Below, piece after piece: positions 24,281 through 36,565 of a stretch of DNA of 64,000 nucleotides. The notes under the pieces are model-generated. The model worked only from the letters and a program-made list of their open reading frames with translations, was not told the DNA's origin and searched no databases. The position numbers and the translations under genes were made by a program. Numbering within the stretch: position 1 is the first letter of the stretch; each line of letters begins with the position of its first letter. The DNA is from Salminus brasiliensis (lineage: Eukaryota; Chordata; Actinopteri; Characiformes; Bryconidae), in the NCBI RefSeq assembly GCF_030463535.1, contig NC_132887.1:17723358-17787357 (forward strand), read 5' to 3'.

Positions 24281-24959
24281 TTTTTTTTATACCTATGATA
24301 ATTTTTTTTTTCGTCTCTTTGCTTTAGCTTAGAAATGGCTTACCATTCTCCTATAAACAGCTCTGTGTTCTCTGCTGGTTTATCCTCTTTAAACAATAAA
24401 TGCAGTGTTCACAGGAGAAACCCACTCAAATCAAGAATATATATTTAGAGTCATTTACTGTTTAAACAGTGAATCTGACAGTGCACACATGTCTCCTTTC
24501 AGTCATATGCATTTTTGCTCACTTGGGTTGGTTTAACTAAGAGGTGTCATATTACTGAGAAGTTGTTTAACATCCAGATGTAAATATCAGAGAAAAAATG
24601 AAACTCTGATCTGTCGTCTTATTGAGCAAAAACAGTACAACTGGCCTTGCCATTTCAGTGCTCATATATTTGATATATCAGGATACCCCTACATATGAAA
24701 GCCATTTGTCATGTTTTGGACACTGGCTTGCTGGTCAACCAGCATCACAGTAGCACCATACCAGCATGAACCAGCTGATGTACGTTGCTTTTTGTGGATT
24801 TATTTTGAATAAATATTGTCTTAAACATATACTTTCCTAAACCAGCCTGTTCCTGTTACAGAACCATGCTTTCTGGTTTTGCTGGTGAGGTTTTGTGTTT
24901 ACATGCTGTATCTCATTTACTATAAGCTCCACAAGTATCTTAAGAAATGTAATATTGCT

Positions 24960-27438
24960 TGTGCCAGTTGGTGTGCTGGCTGCTCTTAAATGTGCTGGCT
25001 GTATGAAGATGTTCCCGTTGATGTGCCGGATGGTGGGCCAGTTGGTTTGCCGTTTGTTTTAGGATGTGCTGGTTGGTGTGACATTGGTTTAAGGATGTGC
25101 CGGATGGTGTGCCGTTTGTTTTAGGATGTGCCGGATGGTGTGCCGTTTGTTTTAGGATGTGCTGGATGGTGTGCCGTTTGTTTTAGGATGTGTCGGTTGG
25201 TGTGCCGTTTGTTTTAGGATGTGCCGGATGGTGTGCCGTTTGTTTTAGGATGTGCTGGATGGTGTGCCGTTTGTTTTAGGATGTGCCGGATGGTGTGCCA
25301 GTTGGTGTGCCGTTTGTTTGCCGTTTATTTTATGATGTGTCGGTTGGTGTGCCATTTGTTTTAGGATGTGCCGGCTAGTGTACCAATTATCAATTTGACT
25401 GCTGTTTGTTTTAGGATGTGCCAGTTGGTGTGCTATTTGTTTTAAGATGTGCTGGTTGCTGTCCTGTTTGTTTTAGGATGTGCCGGTCGATGTGTAATTT
25501 GTTTTAAGATGTGCCGGTTGGTGTGCAGTCTGTTTTAGGATGTGTTGGTTGGTGTGCCATTTGTTTTAGGATGTGCCAGATGGTGTGATGTTTTTTTTAG
25601 GATGTGCCGGTTGGTGTGCCAGTTGGTGTGCCGGTTGGTGTGCCATTTATTTAAGGATGTGCTGGTTGGTGTGCCATTTGTTTTAGGATGTGCCAGATGG
25701 TGTGATGTTTTTTTTAGGATGTGCCGGTTGGTGTGCCAGTTGGTGTGCCGGTTGGTGTGCCATTTATTTAAGGATGTGCTGGTTGGTGTGCCATTTGTTT
25801 TAGGATGTGCCGGTTGGTGTGCGGTTTGTTTTAGGATATAAGGATATAAGGATATTTAGGATATAACAAACGGCCAGATGGTGTGCCGTTTTTTGTAAGG
25901 ATGTTCTGATTGGTGTGCTGTTTGTTTTAGGATGTGCCGGTTGGTGTGCCGTTTTTTTAAGGATGTTCTGGTTGGTCTGTTGTTTGTTTTAGGATGTGCC
26001 GGTTGGTGTGCCATTTGTTTTAGGATGTGCGGGATAATGTGCCAGTTGGTGTGTCGGTTGGTGTGTCATTTTTTTTACGATGTGCCGCCTGGTGTGCGGT
26101 TTGTTTTAGAATGTGCCAGTTGGTGTGCCGTTTGTTTTAGGATGTGTCATTCGGTGTGCCGTTTGTTTTAGGATGTGCCGGTAGATGTGCTGTTTGTTTC
26201 AGGATGTGCCGGTTGGTGTGGCATTTGTTTTAGGATGTGCCGATTGGTGTGGCATTCGTTTTAGGATGTGCCGGTAGATGTGCCGTTTGTTTCAGGATGT
26301 GCCGGTCGATGCGCCGTTTGTTTTAGGATGTGCCACCAGGTGTGCCGTTTGTTTTAGGATGTGCCACCAGGTGTGCATTTTGTTTTAGGATGTGCGGATT
26401 GGTGTTAAGTTTTTTTAGGCTGTGCCGGTTGGTGTGCCATTTTTTTAGGCTGTGCCGGATGGTGTGCCGTTTGTTTTAGGATGTGCCGGATGGTGTGCCG
26501 TTTGTTTTTGGATGTGCCGCCTGGTGTGCCGTTTGTTTTAGGATGTGCCGTTCGGTGTGCCGTTTGTTTTAGGATGTGCCGGGTGGTGTGCCAGTTGCTG
26601 TGCCGTTTGTTTTAGGATGTGCCGCCTGGTGTGCCGTTTGTTTTAGGATGTGCCGTTCGGTGTGCCGTTTGTTTTAGGATGTGCCGGATGGCGTGCCAGT
26701 TGGTGTGCCACCTGGTGTGCTGTTTTTTTTAGGATGTGCCGGATGGTGAGCCAATTGGTGTGCCATTTGTTTGCCGTTTTTTTTTAGGATGTTTCGGTTG
26801 GTGTGCAATTTGTTTTAGGATGTGCCGTTTGGTGTGCAGTTTGCTTTTTGATGTGCCGGCTAGTGTACCAATTATCAATTTGACTGCTGTTTGTTTTAGG
26901 ATGTGCCAGTTGGTGTGCTATTTGTTTTAAGATGTGTTGGTTGGTGTGCAGTTTGTTTTAAGGTTGTGTTGGTTGGTGTGCAGTTTGTTTTAGGATGTGT
27001 TGGTTGGTGTGCTGTTTGCTTTAGAATGTGCTGGTTGATGTGCCGGTTGGTGTGACTTTTTTTTAGAATGTGCCAGTTGGTGTGCCGTTTGTTTTAGGAT
27101 GTGCCGGTTGGTGTGTCAGTTGGTGTGCCGGTTGGTGTGTCGTTTTTTAAGGATGTTCTGGTTGGTGTGCCGTTCGGTGTGCCGTTTGTCTTAGGATGTG
27201 CCACGCGGTGTGCCATTCGTTTTAGGATGTGCCGGGTGGTGTGTTGTTTGTTTTAGAATGTGCTGGTCGATGTGCTGTTTCTTTTAGGATGTGCCGGGTG
27301 GTGTGCTGTTTTTTTTTAGGATGTGCTGGGTGGTGTGCTGTTTGTTTTAGGGTTTGTCCGTTAGTGTACCATTTGTTTTAGAATATGACGGTTGGTGTGC
27401 CGTTTGTTTTAGAATGTCCTATTTAGTGTGCCAATTGC
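24960..27438. repeat. 2.5-kb minisatellite/satellite array of a ~31-bp unit
   Basis: Roughly 80 tandem units follow the pattern (T)TTTAGGATGTGCCGG, then (A/T)TGGTGTGCCGTTTG. Within many units a 12-bp subunit (GGTTGGTGTGCC) is itself repeated two or three times. The plus strand is almost free of C outside GCC and has few A, so the array is strongly G+T skewed. Higher-order copies occur: a 117-bp period near 25551-25784 and two identical 87-bp blocks at 25365-25451 and 26850-26936. Open frames inside it (for example 25542-25841) are repeats of one peptide and are not genes. Confidence 0.95.
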
Positions 27439-27793
27439 TATTTGACTGTGCCCACTAAAATTATATATAACATATATAAATAAATAAAAATGTATACATA
27501 CTATTCTGGCAGCAGACCTAACCCTTTGTATTTGTATTTAACCCTAGCAGCATACACTTAGTGTGGAGCAGTCAAAGATGAGTTTGCATTATTTTTACAC
27601 AAAACAATGAACATTTTCTTAAAAAAATAACAACTCAAATCTCAAATCCCACAGGGAACACCTAAAAAAATAGCTGGTGGGTTAATTTATACACAGAGAC
27701 AAATACTGCAGTAATAACCAAGACACATCATACTGTGCATCTCAATTACAGTGGAATGAAAATCATGCACCGTTTTAAAGATGTGCAAAGCCT

Positions 27794-27799
27794 TTTATT
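27794..27799 (-). other. candidate polyadenylation signal of the receptor gene
   Basis: The minus strand reads AATAAA about 580 bases downstream of the stop at 28380-28382. Other signals could be used. Confidence 0.35.
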
Positions 27800-28379
27800 C
27801 CAGCACCTGGAACTATCAAGTGTCCTTCTTTTGAAAAATGAAAAACAAGGAACAACACAAACTTATATAACACACAAAGTACCATTCGCAGTAGCACCAC
27901 TGAATAAATACAATCTAGGGGCAACAAAGGCCAGCACATAATCAAAATCTTGACCAGAGTGTAATGTAAAGTCCAGTGCATTACGTAAACAATACTTAAA
28001 AAGAACAAAACACAAAATAACACTTACTTACTTTATAGTCAAGGTGTGCGATTTCATTTTTTTTCGTGGTCTGAGGGAGCTACTAAAAAAGAGGAAAAAA
28101 TATCCTCTCCTAGGTGAATTGTTACTTTCATTCAATCAAAGTTTCGGAGCCACACAGCGCAGAACAGCAGAGTAAAATAGTTGATGAGATAGTTGAAAAT
28201 GATTTGTCTGAGTAAACATTCAAAATCTGTACAGCTAAGAACATATATAACAATCTGAGAATGACCACAGCAGCCCACTGTCTTTCCACTGTCCATTTTC
28301 AGAGGAAGCCCTACTCTCCCACCCTTTAGCTTGCATTGGCTTGACAGATCCGGTTGTTTTAGTGTAGATGGATCATGTG

Positions 28380-31300
28380 TCACCACCCTGCATACACAGG
28401 CTCTGCATCACAGGGGACTCCATACAATCGGCCAGATGGTCGCTCCTTCCGCAAGAGGGGGGCACGAGAGAGAGACAGTTCACCGTCTGTATCCCTCTTA
28501 CGTCGTAAAACCAGGAGGATGATAAAAAGGAGAGCCACTAAAAAAGATCAGAGAGAAAGACAGAGACAGGCAGAAGGCTTTTTAATATATTATCATTGGA
28601 ACACAAAGACACAGACAGTATCACATCTAAAATTTCAAACCTGTTGGACTACTGGAACATCACTTAACATTAAGGGGTTCACAAACTTAATTTATTATAG
28701 TGAAGAGTTTTTTTTTTTATTGTAATAGTTTTCTTGTGTTTATACCTCCTCCTCCAATGACAAGCAGAGCTATGGTGACAGGAGCAAGTTCACACGTGTC
28801 CCCAGCCTTTCTGAAGAACGTCTCCATGCAGTAACCAGGTGCAGTGCTTCCCTCTGGGCAGAAAGCATCACTGGGGCACTGGATTGGATTCACATCTGGA
28901 CTCTGAAAGAGGAAGGGGACAGATTTTAGATGAGCTAAATTTAGGTAATGCTTTATTCAATAAACTACATTAGCAACAGCAAGAGCAACGTCTTTGAAGG
29001 TGGTCTGGATGGTAGAGGTCAGGTCACTGTATGCAAAACTACCTGTGTGTTTCCAATGTGTATATATATATTTTTCTTCTTGGGTTAATGAAAGCAGGGT
29101 TATGTAGATGTGTGAGTGTTTGTGAGTAAATAACAATCACTCACGGGGCAGTAGTGGTTTTCAGGGCAGATGTCGCAGTTCTCCTGGCCCCAGCTGATCT
29201 GATAGAAGCCACTGCTGCAGATCTGACACACTGGTTGATGGGAGGACTTGTGCATACCTGCCCAAAATGTAAACACAGACAGTCAGACACCACATACATC
29301 ATATGCATAGTACTTCACATTTTAATTTATGGCACGACTGCTGTTGAATGATAAATTAGCGCTGAAATATGTCAAATCTCACTGTATCTTTCTTATATAC
29401 TAGAAAGAAACGTAATATAATATAATGAACATATGATATGCAGATTATAAGTCTGTTATCAAATCAGGCTGTTTACCTTCTTTTCTATTCTTCCTTCACA
29501 GCTGTGCAATACATTTACATTCCCTCATTTTTTGACAGCAATAGTTGCTGGGAATAATACTATTCTTAGTCTAGGAGTTGCCAGCCAAGGCAGTTTTGTT
29601 AAAAAAAAATGATAATGATAAAAGTTGATTTAAGTCTTCTTTACTAAGGACTTAGGGATAGAAAACAAGGGAGAGAAATCACAGAGCTGTGCGCACAGAA
29701 CTGAATACAAAATGCCACTGAACCAAATCATAACTTTTGCAAGTTTTTTTAATTTCTAAAGAAAGAGAGATTACATTTTATAAGCTAACTAACATTTACA
29801 CAAAGTGAAACCGTTGAATACATGTTTGTTTGGCTTTTATGTAGACTGTTAAATAACATTCCGCCTCAGGAGTTGTGTCCTCACTGTGTCGCTGCGTAAC
29901 TAATAGACCATGACAAACTGGAAAGCAGAAAATACACAGATAACAGGCCATCTAATCAGTTCAGCTGGTGTGTACTGGATATGGACATATTCTATTAACA
30001 TATACAAACTGTTATCAAACACTGAAATAAGGTAGAGATATTGTAACAAAGCTATTTCACTTCAAATGTGGAAAATAAACATGGCCATGCGTTCAGTAAA
30101 CCAGCTAAAATAATATTTCATCAGATTCACGCCTTGAATGTACTTCTGCATTATCACTGCTGTCCAGGTGAACAGAAATCCAGTCAGACTCACTGTCTCC
30201 CTATCTGATAAACGGGAATCTTTTGAATGCTGTAGTATCAGTCTTGTTGGGCGTTCAACGTGCGTTTACCATTTAAAAGCATTCATGTAACAGATTTATG
30301 TCAGATTTCTGCGCCATTCTGATGTCTAGATAAACAGAAATCCCATTAGACTCACTGTCTCCTTATCTGATGAACAGCATGTCTGAACACTCTTTCTGAA
30401 CACTCATTCATTGTAAAAAGGGACCAACCAAAAATATATATATTAGGACCTGACTGTGTCGCCTCACTACTGTCCATGAATCGTTGGACTTACAGCCTAG
30501 ACCATTTGACTAAAAGCTCCAACATCTCCCACACTATGTAAGCAACATGCAATTGCACTGGTTGTAAACACAGGTTACCTGGCCGACAAGGAGTGCATTC
30601 TATAGCTCCATCCTGTAGAGCCTCAGAGCCCGCAGGACAGATTTGGCATTGGGCACAACTGGAGGAACTGTTAGACAGGAAAAGACAATTACATCACATG
30701 GCACTTTATGCAACACAGTGTCACTGATTATAATACTATTGAAGCCTTTAAGTCGTTGCAGCTTCTGCATCTTGTGACTGCCAAGAGTTAACAGAATTTT
30801 TTAGAGGAGAATAAATGAATTACGGCCTTTACTGCGCCTCAGGTTTAGATATTTAATATCCCGCAGTAAGAGGCATGTGATACTGCTCTGCAGTTAGAAA
30901 GAGCTTAAGGGTAAGAAGGGAGTATTATAATATAATCGAGCACTACAATAAGCAGTGTTACTGGTTCTGTAGCACTGCTGTCCAATACTGTTGCTTCAAA
31001 TACAGAGAACAGAATATACATTACGGTGTGGAAGACCAGATTGTATTGTACAGCTTCCAAATACAAGACAGTTCTATGTTTATAAGTGTTATTACATTTT
31101 GAAGAAAATACAGTCTTCTTTTGTTTTGCTCCCCACAAAAGTGAATAGAGGCCTTCATGACTGTAAACAGTTGTCCACAAAATAGCAGCTCTGTGCACAA
31201 CTTACTTGCAATATGTGCCCTCTGGACATGGGTTACAAAACGTGGCATTCTGTTCTGATGTATAAAAACCTGCAAAGAAACCCCAAACAAACAGTTTAAT

Positions 31301-34300
31301 ACTTTGTGATCTAGGTTAAACTGTCCAAGTTATTTTAATACTCTTGTTACTATGTCATTACGGGACAATATCCAAGCCTAAGCCTAGAATAAGTGGGTTT
31401 TACAGTGAAGCATCCACCCATAGTATTGCTGTGTAGTCCATTTTTGTCTAATTACATTAACTGAACAATAATATATCACATGACTACCTGGTGCACAGGT
31501 CCTACAGGAGAAGGAGCCAGTGTTGTTGTTGTATGAACCAGGAGAACATGCTTGGCACACAGGGCTGCCTGTGAAGCTGAGGGATGCAATAGAAACAGGT
31601 AAAACACTGATGAGGCGCTCAAACATCGAGCCACCAACACTGCTGATATACATGTAAAGTGTTAACCCACTTGGTGTAGAAGCCTGGTGAACAGGGCAGA
31701 CAACTCTGCTGGCCCGCTAATGGCTGATAGAAGCCCTGAAAGCAGAGTAGACAGGCCCCAGGGAACATGCACAACCCCACCTCCGGACAACACGAACACA
31801 GCAAGGTTTCTGCCAGAGAAAGAGAAAGTAAAAGTGGCTGGGTTTATTTTTTTTACTCTATTATTATTATTATTATTATGAACAGTCTTCAGCCTTCAAC
31901 TTGCATGTGCCGCTATTAGGGTTAAAGAGCGAGTTAACCTAAATAAAATTTTATCTGCAAACATTTACACACATACTGCATATTGCATTTTGTTACAACA
32001 CTATTTAATTCCGATAAATTACGCTTTAGCTGTTCTAAAAGTGTGCAATATTGAGTCTACAAATCAGACTCAGACTTTAATTGATAATTAAATAGTGAGG
32101 ATTTTCTCTTAGGGTAGGGTGGTGACCTTCCGAACGTTGGCACTCCAACTGGTGGCAGTGGAAAACTGACAAAATTCCTTTCTCCCTGCCTACTCCTTAA
32201 TAAGCCCAGCCTCTGAACACTTATCAAGTGATAATGTGAATGTTTTGAATGAGCTGAGAGGGCACTGATATTAATGGTGGATGTACTCTTTAAAATGAAT
32301 ATTTTGCTGTTATACAGATTCTAACAGTCACCTATTTACAGGTAAATTATAGTTAACTTGAAGATTCCTCTGCAAAGGTTTACAGGAACATTTAGCCGGT
32401 AATATTCAGCTTAAGTAATCACTGTTTAACTTTACTTAATATACCCTTCACATGCACCAGATAAGCTATAATAGTTCTATAATTATTCTATAAATCATTA
32501 TTACAAGGTCTTCCAATTATGATATTTATGTATTCTCACTTTTTGGGTGGTCGTGATGAGTTGAGTTAACACAAAATTCCCAATACAGCAATATGCTACT
32601 CACCATTGTCGTAGTAAGAGCCTGGAGCGCAAGCCTGGCAGGTGGACGTGTTGAGGGCAGAGCAACCAGGCGCAGTGGTGCTGAGCATGATGGGAGTTGT
32701 GGTGGTCACATTCTCACTGACTGTGCTGGCTGTCACTGCAGGGATGAGGGTGGTCTGGCTCCTCACCACTCCTACACACAAACACATACATATACAAATT
32801 GCACAAAATAGAAATACAGATACCCAGTTAATACCTTAGCAAAGACCATCTAACACAGGGTACACATGAAAACACACAGTTTTAAAAGTGGAATTTGACC
32901 AATATCAATAAATACTCCTGCATTTAACATTTTCATTCTACATTCTACACTTGGTACTGGAATTAAAACTTAAACCTTTGGTATTGTGATGACACTACAC
33001 AATTCCACTAATGTCCTAATGTAATAAAGACTACTGATTTTACCCAGTAATGTCCATCAGGCATCATCTATACTGGAATAATTTACATTAATGTGATGTT
33101 GGGCTATTGTGTCTACAATTGATAAATTTTACTGCATTAGTAATCCTTAAGAAAGAAGTATTGTTTTTACCTGCTGATCCAGGTGGATTTAGTCCAAGTT
33201 TCTATATGTAATGAATGTTTATATATATATATATGAAAGACCATGAAAAAAATGGACATTGGCATCAGCCCACAGATCCTGTATCTGTGCATCCCTTCTT
33301 AAAATACTTAAAAGTAGGTTCCCCTTCTGGAAATGAGCTTTCTGTTTATGATTTAGCGTGTTCTGTTAGCTTCCCTTTGGTGTCCTTTTGAGAGATGAAA
33401 ACATAAAAAGTCAGAGTGACTCAGTAAGCATGAGACTATTACTAATGTAAACTTAAACATCATCTGATTCCATGGATTTAGTCAGTAAATATTACATATA
33501 AATAATACTGAATTTTCCCAGCACCATCCAGCACGAACATGAGGTCTGCTGTTTGTGCTGATTTATTCAAAATCAAATAATTATTTCTGGGCACTTTTTC
33601 AGCACGGACAATATGTACTCAGATGCGTCTACGATCTGGTGATTCCAATGTTGGCCTACTTTTTTTTTTTTATTTACGGATTGAGTAGGCTAACACGGAT
33701 CACTTTACATCTTGGAATAATAGAACAATATCGGCGTAGTGCCCAGTGTATTAGCTTGAGCAGAATTAAGGGTTTTTTCTTAATGCGCTGACCTAGAAAC
33801 AATACCAGACACAGAAAAAATGGGTCTATTGACTTATTAAAGGACCATTGTCCAGACATAGACATGCTGACATGATATGAGGACGAATGGGAACATTAGT
33901 ATGGTAACATGAGAACAGAACAGAGAAAATCTGGGTTGCTTTACTGTCGAGTGAAGTCAGCTGTAGTCCTGCTCAGCCAAACAAGGACATCTTGTGTGTT
34001 CTTAAGGGAATCGATGTCAAATTCATAAACACTACAGCAGAAACAATGATGCAAATGCAACTCTGTATTCATACTCTTTTGATGCTTGTTGGCCTATGCC
34101 GTAAATGACAGATGTGTGTTTTCTTAGGGTCAGCAGAGAGGGAAACAGAGTCTTTATTGTGAGAGTAATCACATTAAGCATGTGGTTGGCTGCTCTCCTG
34201 AGTAACAGACACCCACTTCAGATATGCAGTAATTCTGAGAGGCTGGTCATATGACTCCATCAGCCTCCAAAGATGCTAAGCGTGAGGGAAGTGGGCCATT

Positions 34301-34675
34301 CCTCGGTTTTCCCCCTCTTAATAGATTTCCCCACATGTAATGGAAACGTTTAGTATGAATTAAGACTTAAATTTCCATTAGTTTCCAATAAAACTAATGG
34401 AAATACTTCAGCTGCTTCTGTTTTTAGTTTAGTTTAGATTAGTACAACGCAGCAATAATATCAGATCTGTTATTAATGACCATGAACATTACAAAAGTGG
34501 GACAAAAGTTTTTCCAGCTTGAGAAAACGTTTTGATAAATGTTTCCCTGCACCTGGCTCTGTTCGTTAGATAGAGGACGGATGGAGAGATCTGACTGAAT
34601 AAGCAAATTAAAAAAGGGCGACAATCAGTAAACCACAGTGGCGAGATACTTCATCTTTTAGCATAGCTCACTATA

Positions 34676-34748
<73 letters not shown>

Positions 34749-34971
34749 CACATACATATATATATATATATATACACATAACGAGAGAAAACAGCTGGGC
34801 AAGTCTCAGCTGATAGCCTGCGAGGTTGAGGGCAACCTCAAGAGGTAGGTAGACACGCTACCTCAGGTAGGAGCGATTCTCACCACACACACAGCGACGC
34901 ACAGACAGACGCACAGACTTACCGAACAACCAAGCAACGACCACAACAGCCGGGACTCCCCACTGTGCCAT
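28380..34971 (-). CDS. Type I membrane protein with TNFR/ephrin-receptor-like cysteine repeats
   Basis: Minus-strand exons: 34923-34971, 32604-32771, 31671-31809, 31488-31576, 31206-31269, 30579-30667, 29145-29257, 28746-28902, 28380-28537. Phases agree throughout and give 341 residues. Order: signal peptide (MAQWGVPAVVVVAWLFG); a Thr/Ser-rich, probably O-glycosylated stalk; then successive units of the form C-x-x-C-x-P/S-G-x-Y/F (CQACAPGSYYDN, CLPCSPGFYTN, CQACSPGSYNNN, CNPCPEGTYC, CQICPAGSEAL, CDICPENHYC), as in GCC2/GCC3 (ephrin-receptor-like) and TNFR modules; a transmembrane helix built from APVTIALLVIGGG plus VALLFIILLVL; an RRKR stop-transfer; and a short tail ending PVYAGW. N-glycosylation sites include NTST, NFT and NAT. 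Several exons end on repeat boundaries. I do not recognise a named orthologue; the ligand and role are unknown. It sits between mrpl35 and nt5c1a. Introns contain microsatellites but no other gene. Confidence 0.85.
34676..34776. repeat. compound (CT)n-(CA)n-(TA)n microsatellite
   Basis: A CT run passes into a CA run and then into a short TA run, about 150 bases inside intron 1 of the receptor gene from its donor site. Confidence 0.9.
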
Positions 34972-36565
34972 GTTTCGGCGATCCCTTAAGAAAAGTCAAA
35001 CCATCTGGTTTTATCGAACTAAATTCATGACTGAGCCTTTAAACCCGGCCAAAAGTGTAAACATCAGCCGAAAGTTGCTCGGGGATATTCACTCATTCCA
35101 TCGGTCGATGGTTCAACAATGTCATATGACAAAAGACTAATCATGTGATTTAGTTCCCTGAGAAAAAGCGCAGCAAAGGCTAGTTCTTCACACACAAGGC
35201 AGCGAGTTGTCTAAGAAAAGCGAAACCAATCTCCATGAAACGACTTCCACGACGAAGACGGTGCGAACAGAAGGTTTCCGAGGTGGGGATGAGGGTTTGA
35301 ACTGGAACAGGGTTCAACTAAAAGGTACAAGCAAACTTTCGAATGGAACGAGAAGGACCGCCCACATCGTGTATAAACCCCACCCCTCAGTACAAGCCAC
35401 GCCCCTCACATGACCGGCTCAGACAGAGGCGGGCCAACATTCATATCGACGGAGTTGATGGATGAAGAAGGTGGAGAGCCATTACTTGAACAACAAAACG
35501 TAGGGATTTTTTTGTAAGTAAATAAGTTGCATACTGTATATTTGAAAACGGAATGATGCCTAATTATATCATAAGGTACACACAACAATGTGAATTTCAA
35601 TGAATTCAGTTTATATTTGTCAAACAAATAAATCAAATTCAGGTAATAAATAGAATAAGCTGTATTTCTGTTCACGAAAGCACAACCCCTGAAAGTCTAA
35701 ACAATGCTTTACACATTGAAAAAATAAATACATTGATGTGTGCATTTTCTTTGTAATGACATTGCTTTTTCAAAGTGATACAGTAGTTGGGAAGAGTTGC
35801 CTGCTGTGTCCCAGCTCGGTTAAACTGGTGTCACACAGTATGTGGTACACACTGAATACAGCAATATATCTTACACATAAAACAGTAGACCAACAGTTTC
35901 ACACATTTCCTAAAGGAGTATAACATCAGAACGTGCAGACAATTACAATTTTTACAAAACAGACTCTCATGCTTTTCCCAATGATCCAAAACACCATTAT
36001 AGAATAACTTTAAGGACATAAAAGCAAAGCAAATTTACACATCACACATATTATTTAATCAAACCTGCATTGCTTAACAAAAGCTTTAGGTCCCACTATT
36101 GATGGAGAATTGTTTGAAATGAGCTATTTTGATTAATTGTCAGCAATCCACACTTCTAATGCAGGCATTGTTGGCTTATTTAATGTAAAAAAAACGAGAG
36201 GCACAGTGTTGTGTTATTTTTTGTAGTACCTGAAAAGTGTGTACTGCCATTATAAGCCCTTAGTAAGTGTACTAGGCTCAATGTATTTAGTAAGCAAGTA
36301 GAATACAAATATGGCTTGAGAAAAGTGTAGGTACACCACAGCTGATTAGATCATTAGCTCAGTGTATGTATGGTTAATATTATTAAAATGTCACCTCTGG
36401 CCTAAGCGTACCACATTCAGTCCAGGGGGGCAGATTGTATTAGTTGTGGAAAAACTGCAGTTTTTACTCTGAATAAAAGAGTCACCATAAAAAAATTATT
36501 TCATTCCACTCAAGCTGTTTAACTAATTAAACCTGGGAGGTGAATCAAACAAGTCAAATCAGAAA
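34972..36565. other. receptor-gene promoter side and nt5c1a 3' flank
   Basis: The left part (34972-35420) is moderately CpG-rich and contains the presumptive 5' UTR and promoter of the cysteine-rich receptor gene. The right part (about 36.0-36.56 kb) is probably nt5c1a 3' UTR. In between is AT-rich DNA with no supported gene; a 35-codon frame from 35410 was considered and rejected. Confidence 0.5.

Larger units (their letters stand above)
22787..28379. other. gene-free stretch with two tandem-repeat arrays
   Basis: Between the mrpl35 start and the receptor-gene stop there is no credible exon. The right-hand end (about 27.8-28.38 kb) is probably the 3' UTR of the receptor gene, with a minus-strand AATAAA at 27794-27799. 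The remainder is AT-rich unique sequence, a 19-bp minisatellite and a 2.5-kb array of a ~31-bp unit. A patch at 24728-24780 has the ACCAGCATCA / ACCAGCTG motifs common in fish genomes and may be related to the origin of the large array. Confidence 0.65.

Noticed and set aside
24062-24332. Three overlapping frames encoding FVRIYAFCAYLR-like repeats
   Set aside because: A 19-bp tandem repeat with no stop codon produces the same peptide in every frame.
25542-27000. Open frames in the 31-bp array that translate as Cys/Val/Leu-rich repeats
   Set aside because: They are direct translations of the tandem unit, recur in more than one frame and have no start context or splice sites.
24960-27438. CRISPR-like array
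   Set aside because: Units are contiguous and mutually similar with no unique spacers, and the host is a vertebrate.
35410-35515. A 35-codon plus-strand frame (MTGSDRGGPTFISTEL...) in a CpG-richer patch
   Set aside because: It has only a poor donor (AAC|GTAGGG), and there is no plus-strand gene downstream for it to join.
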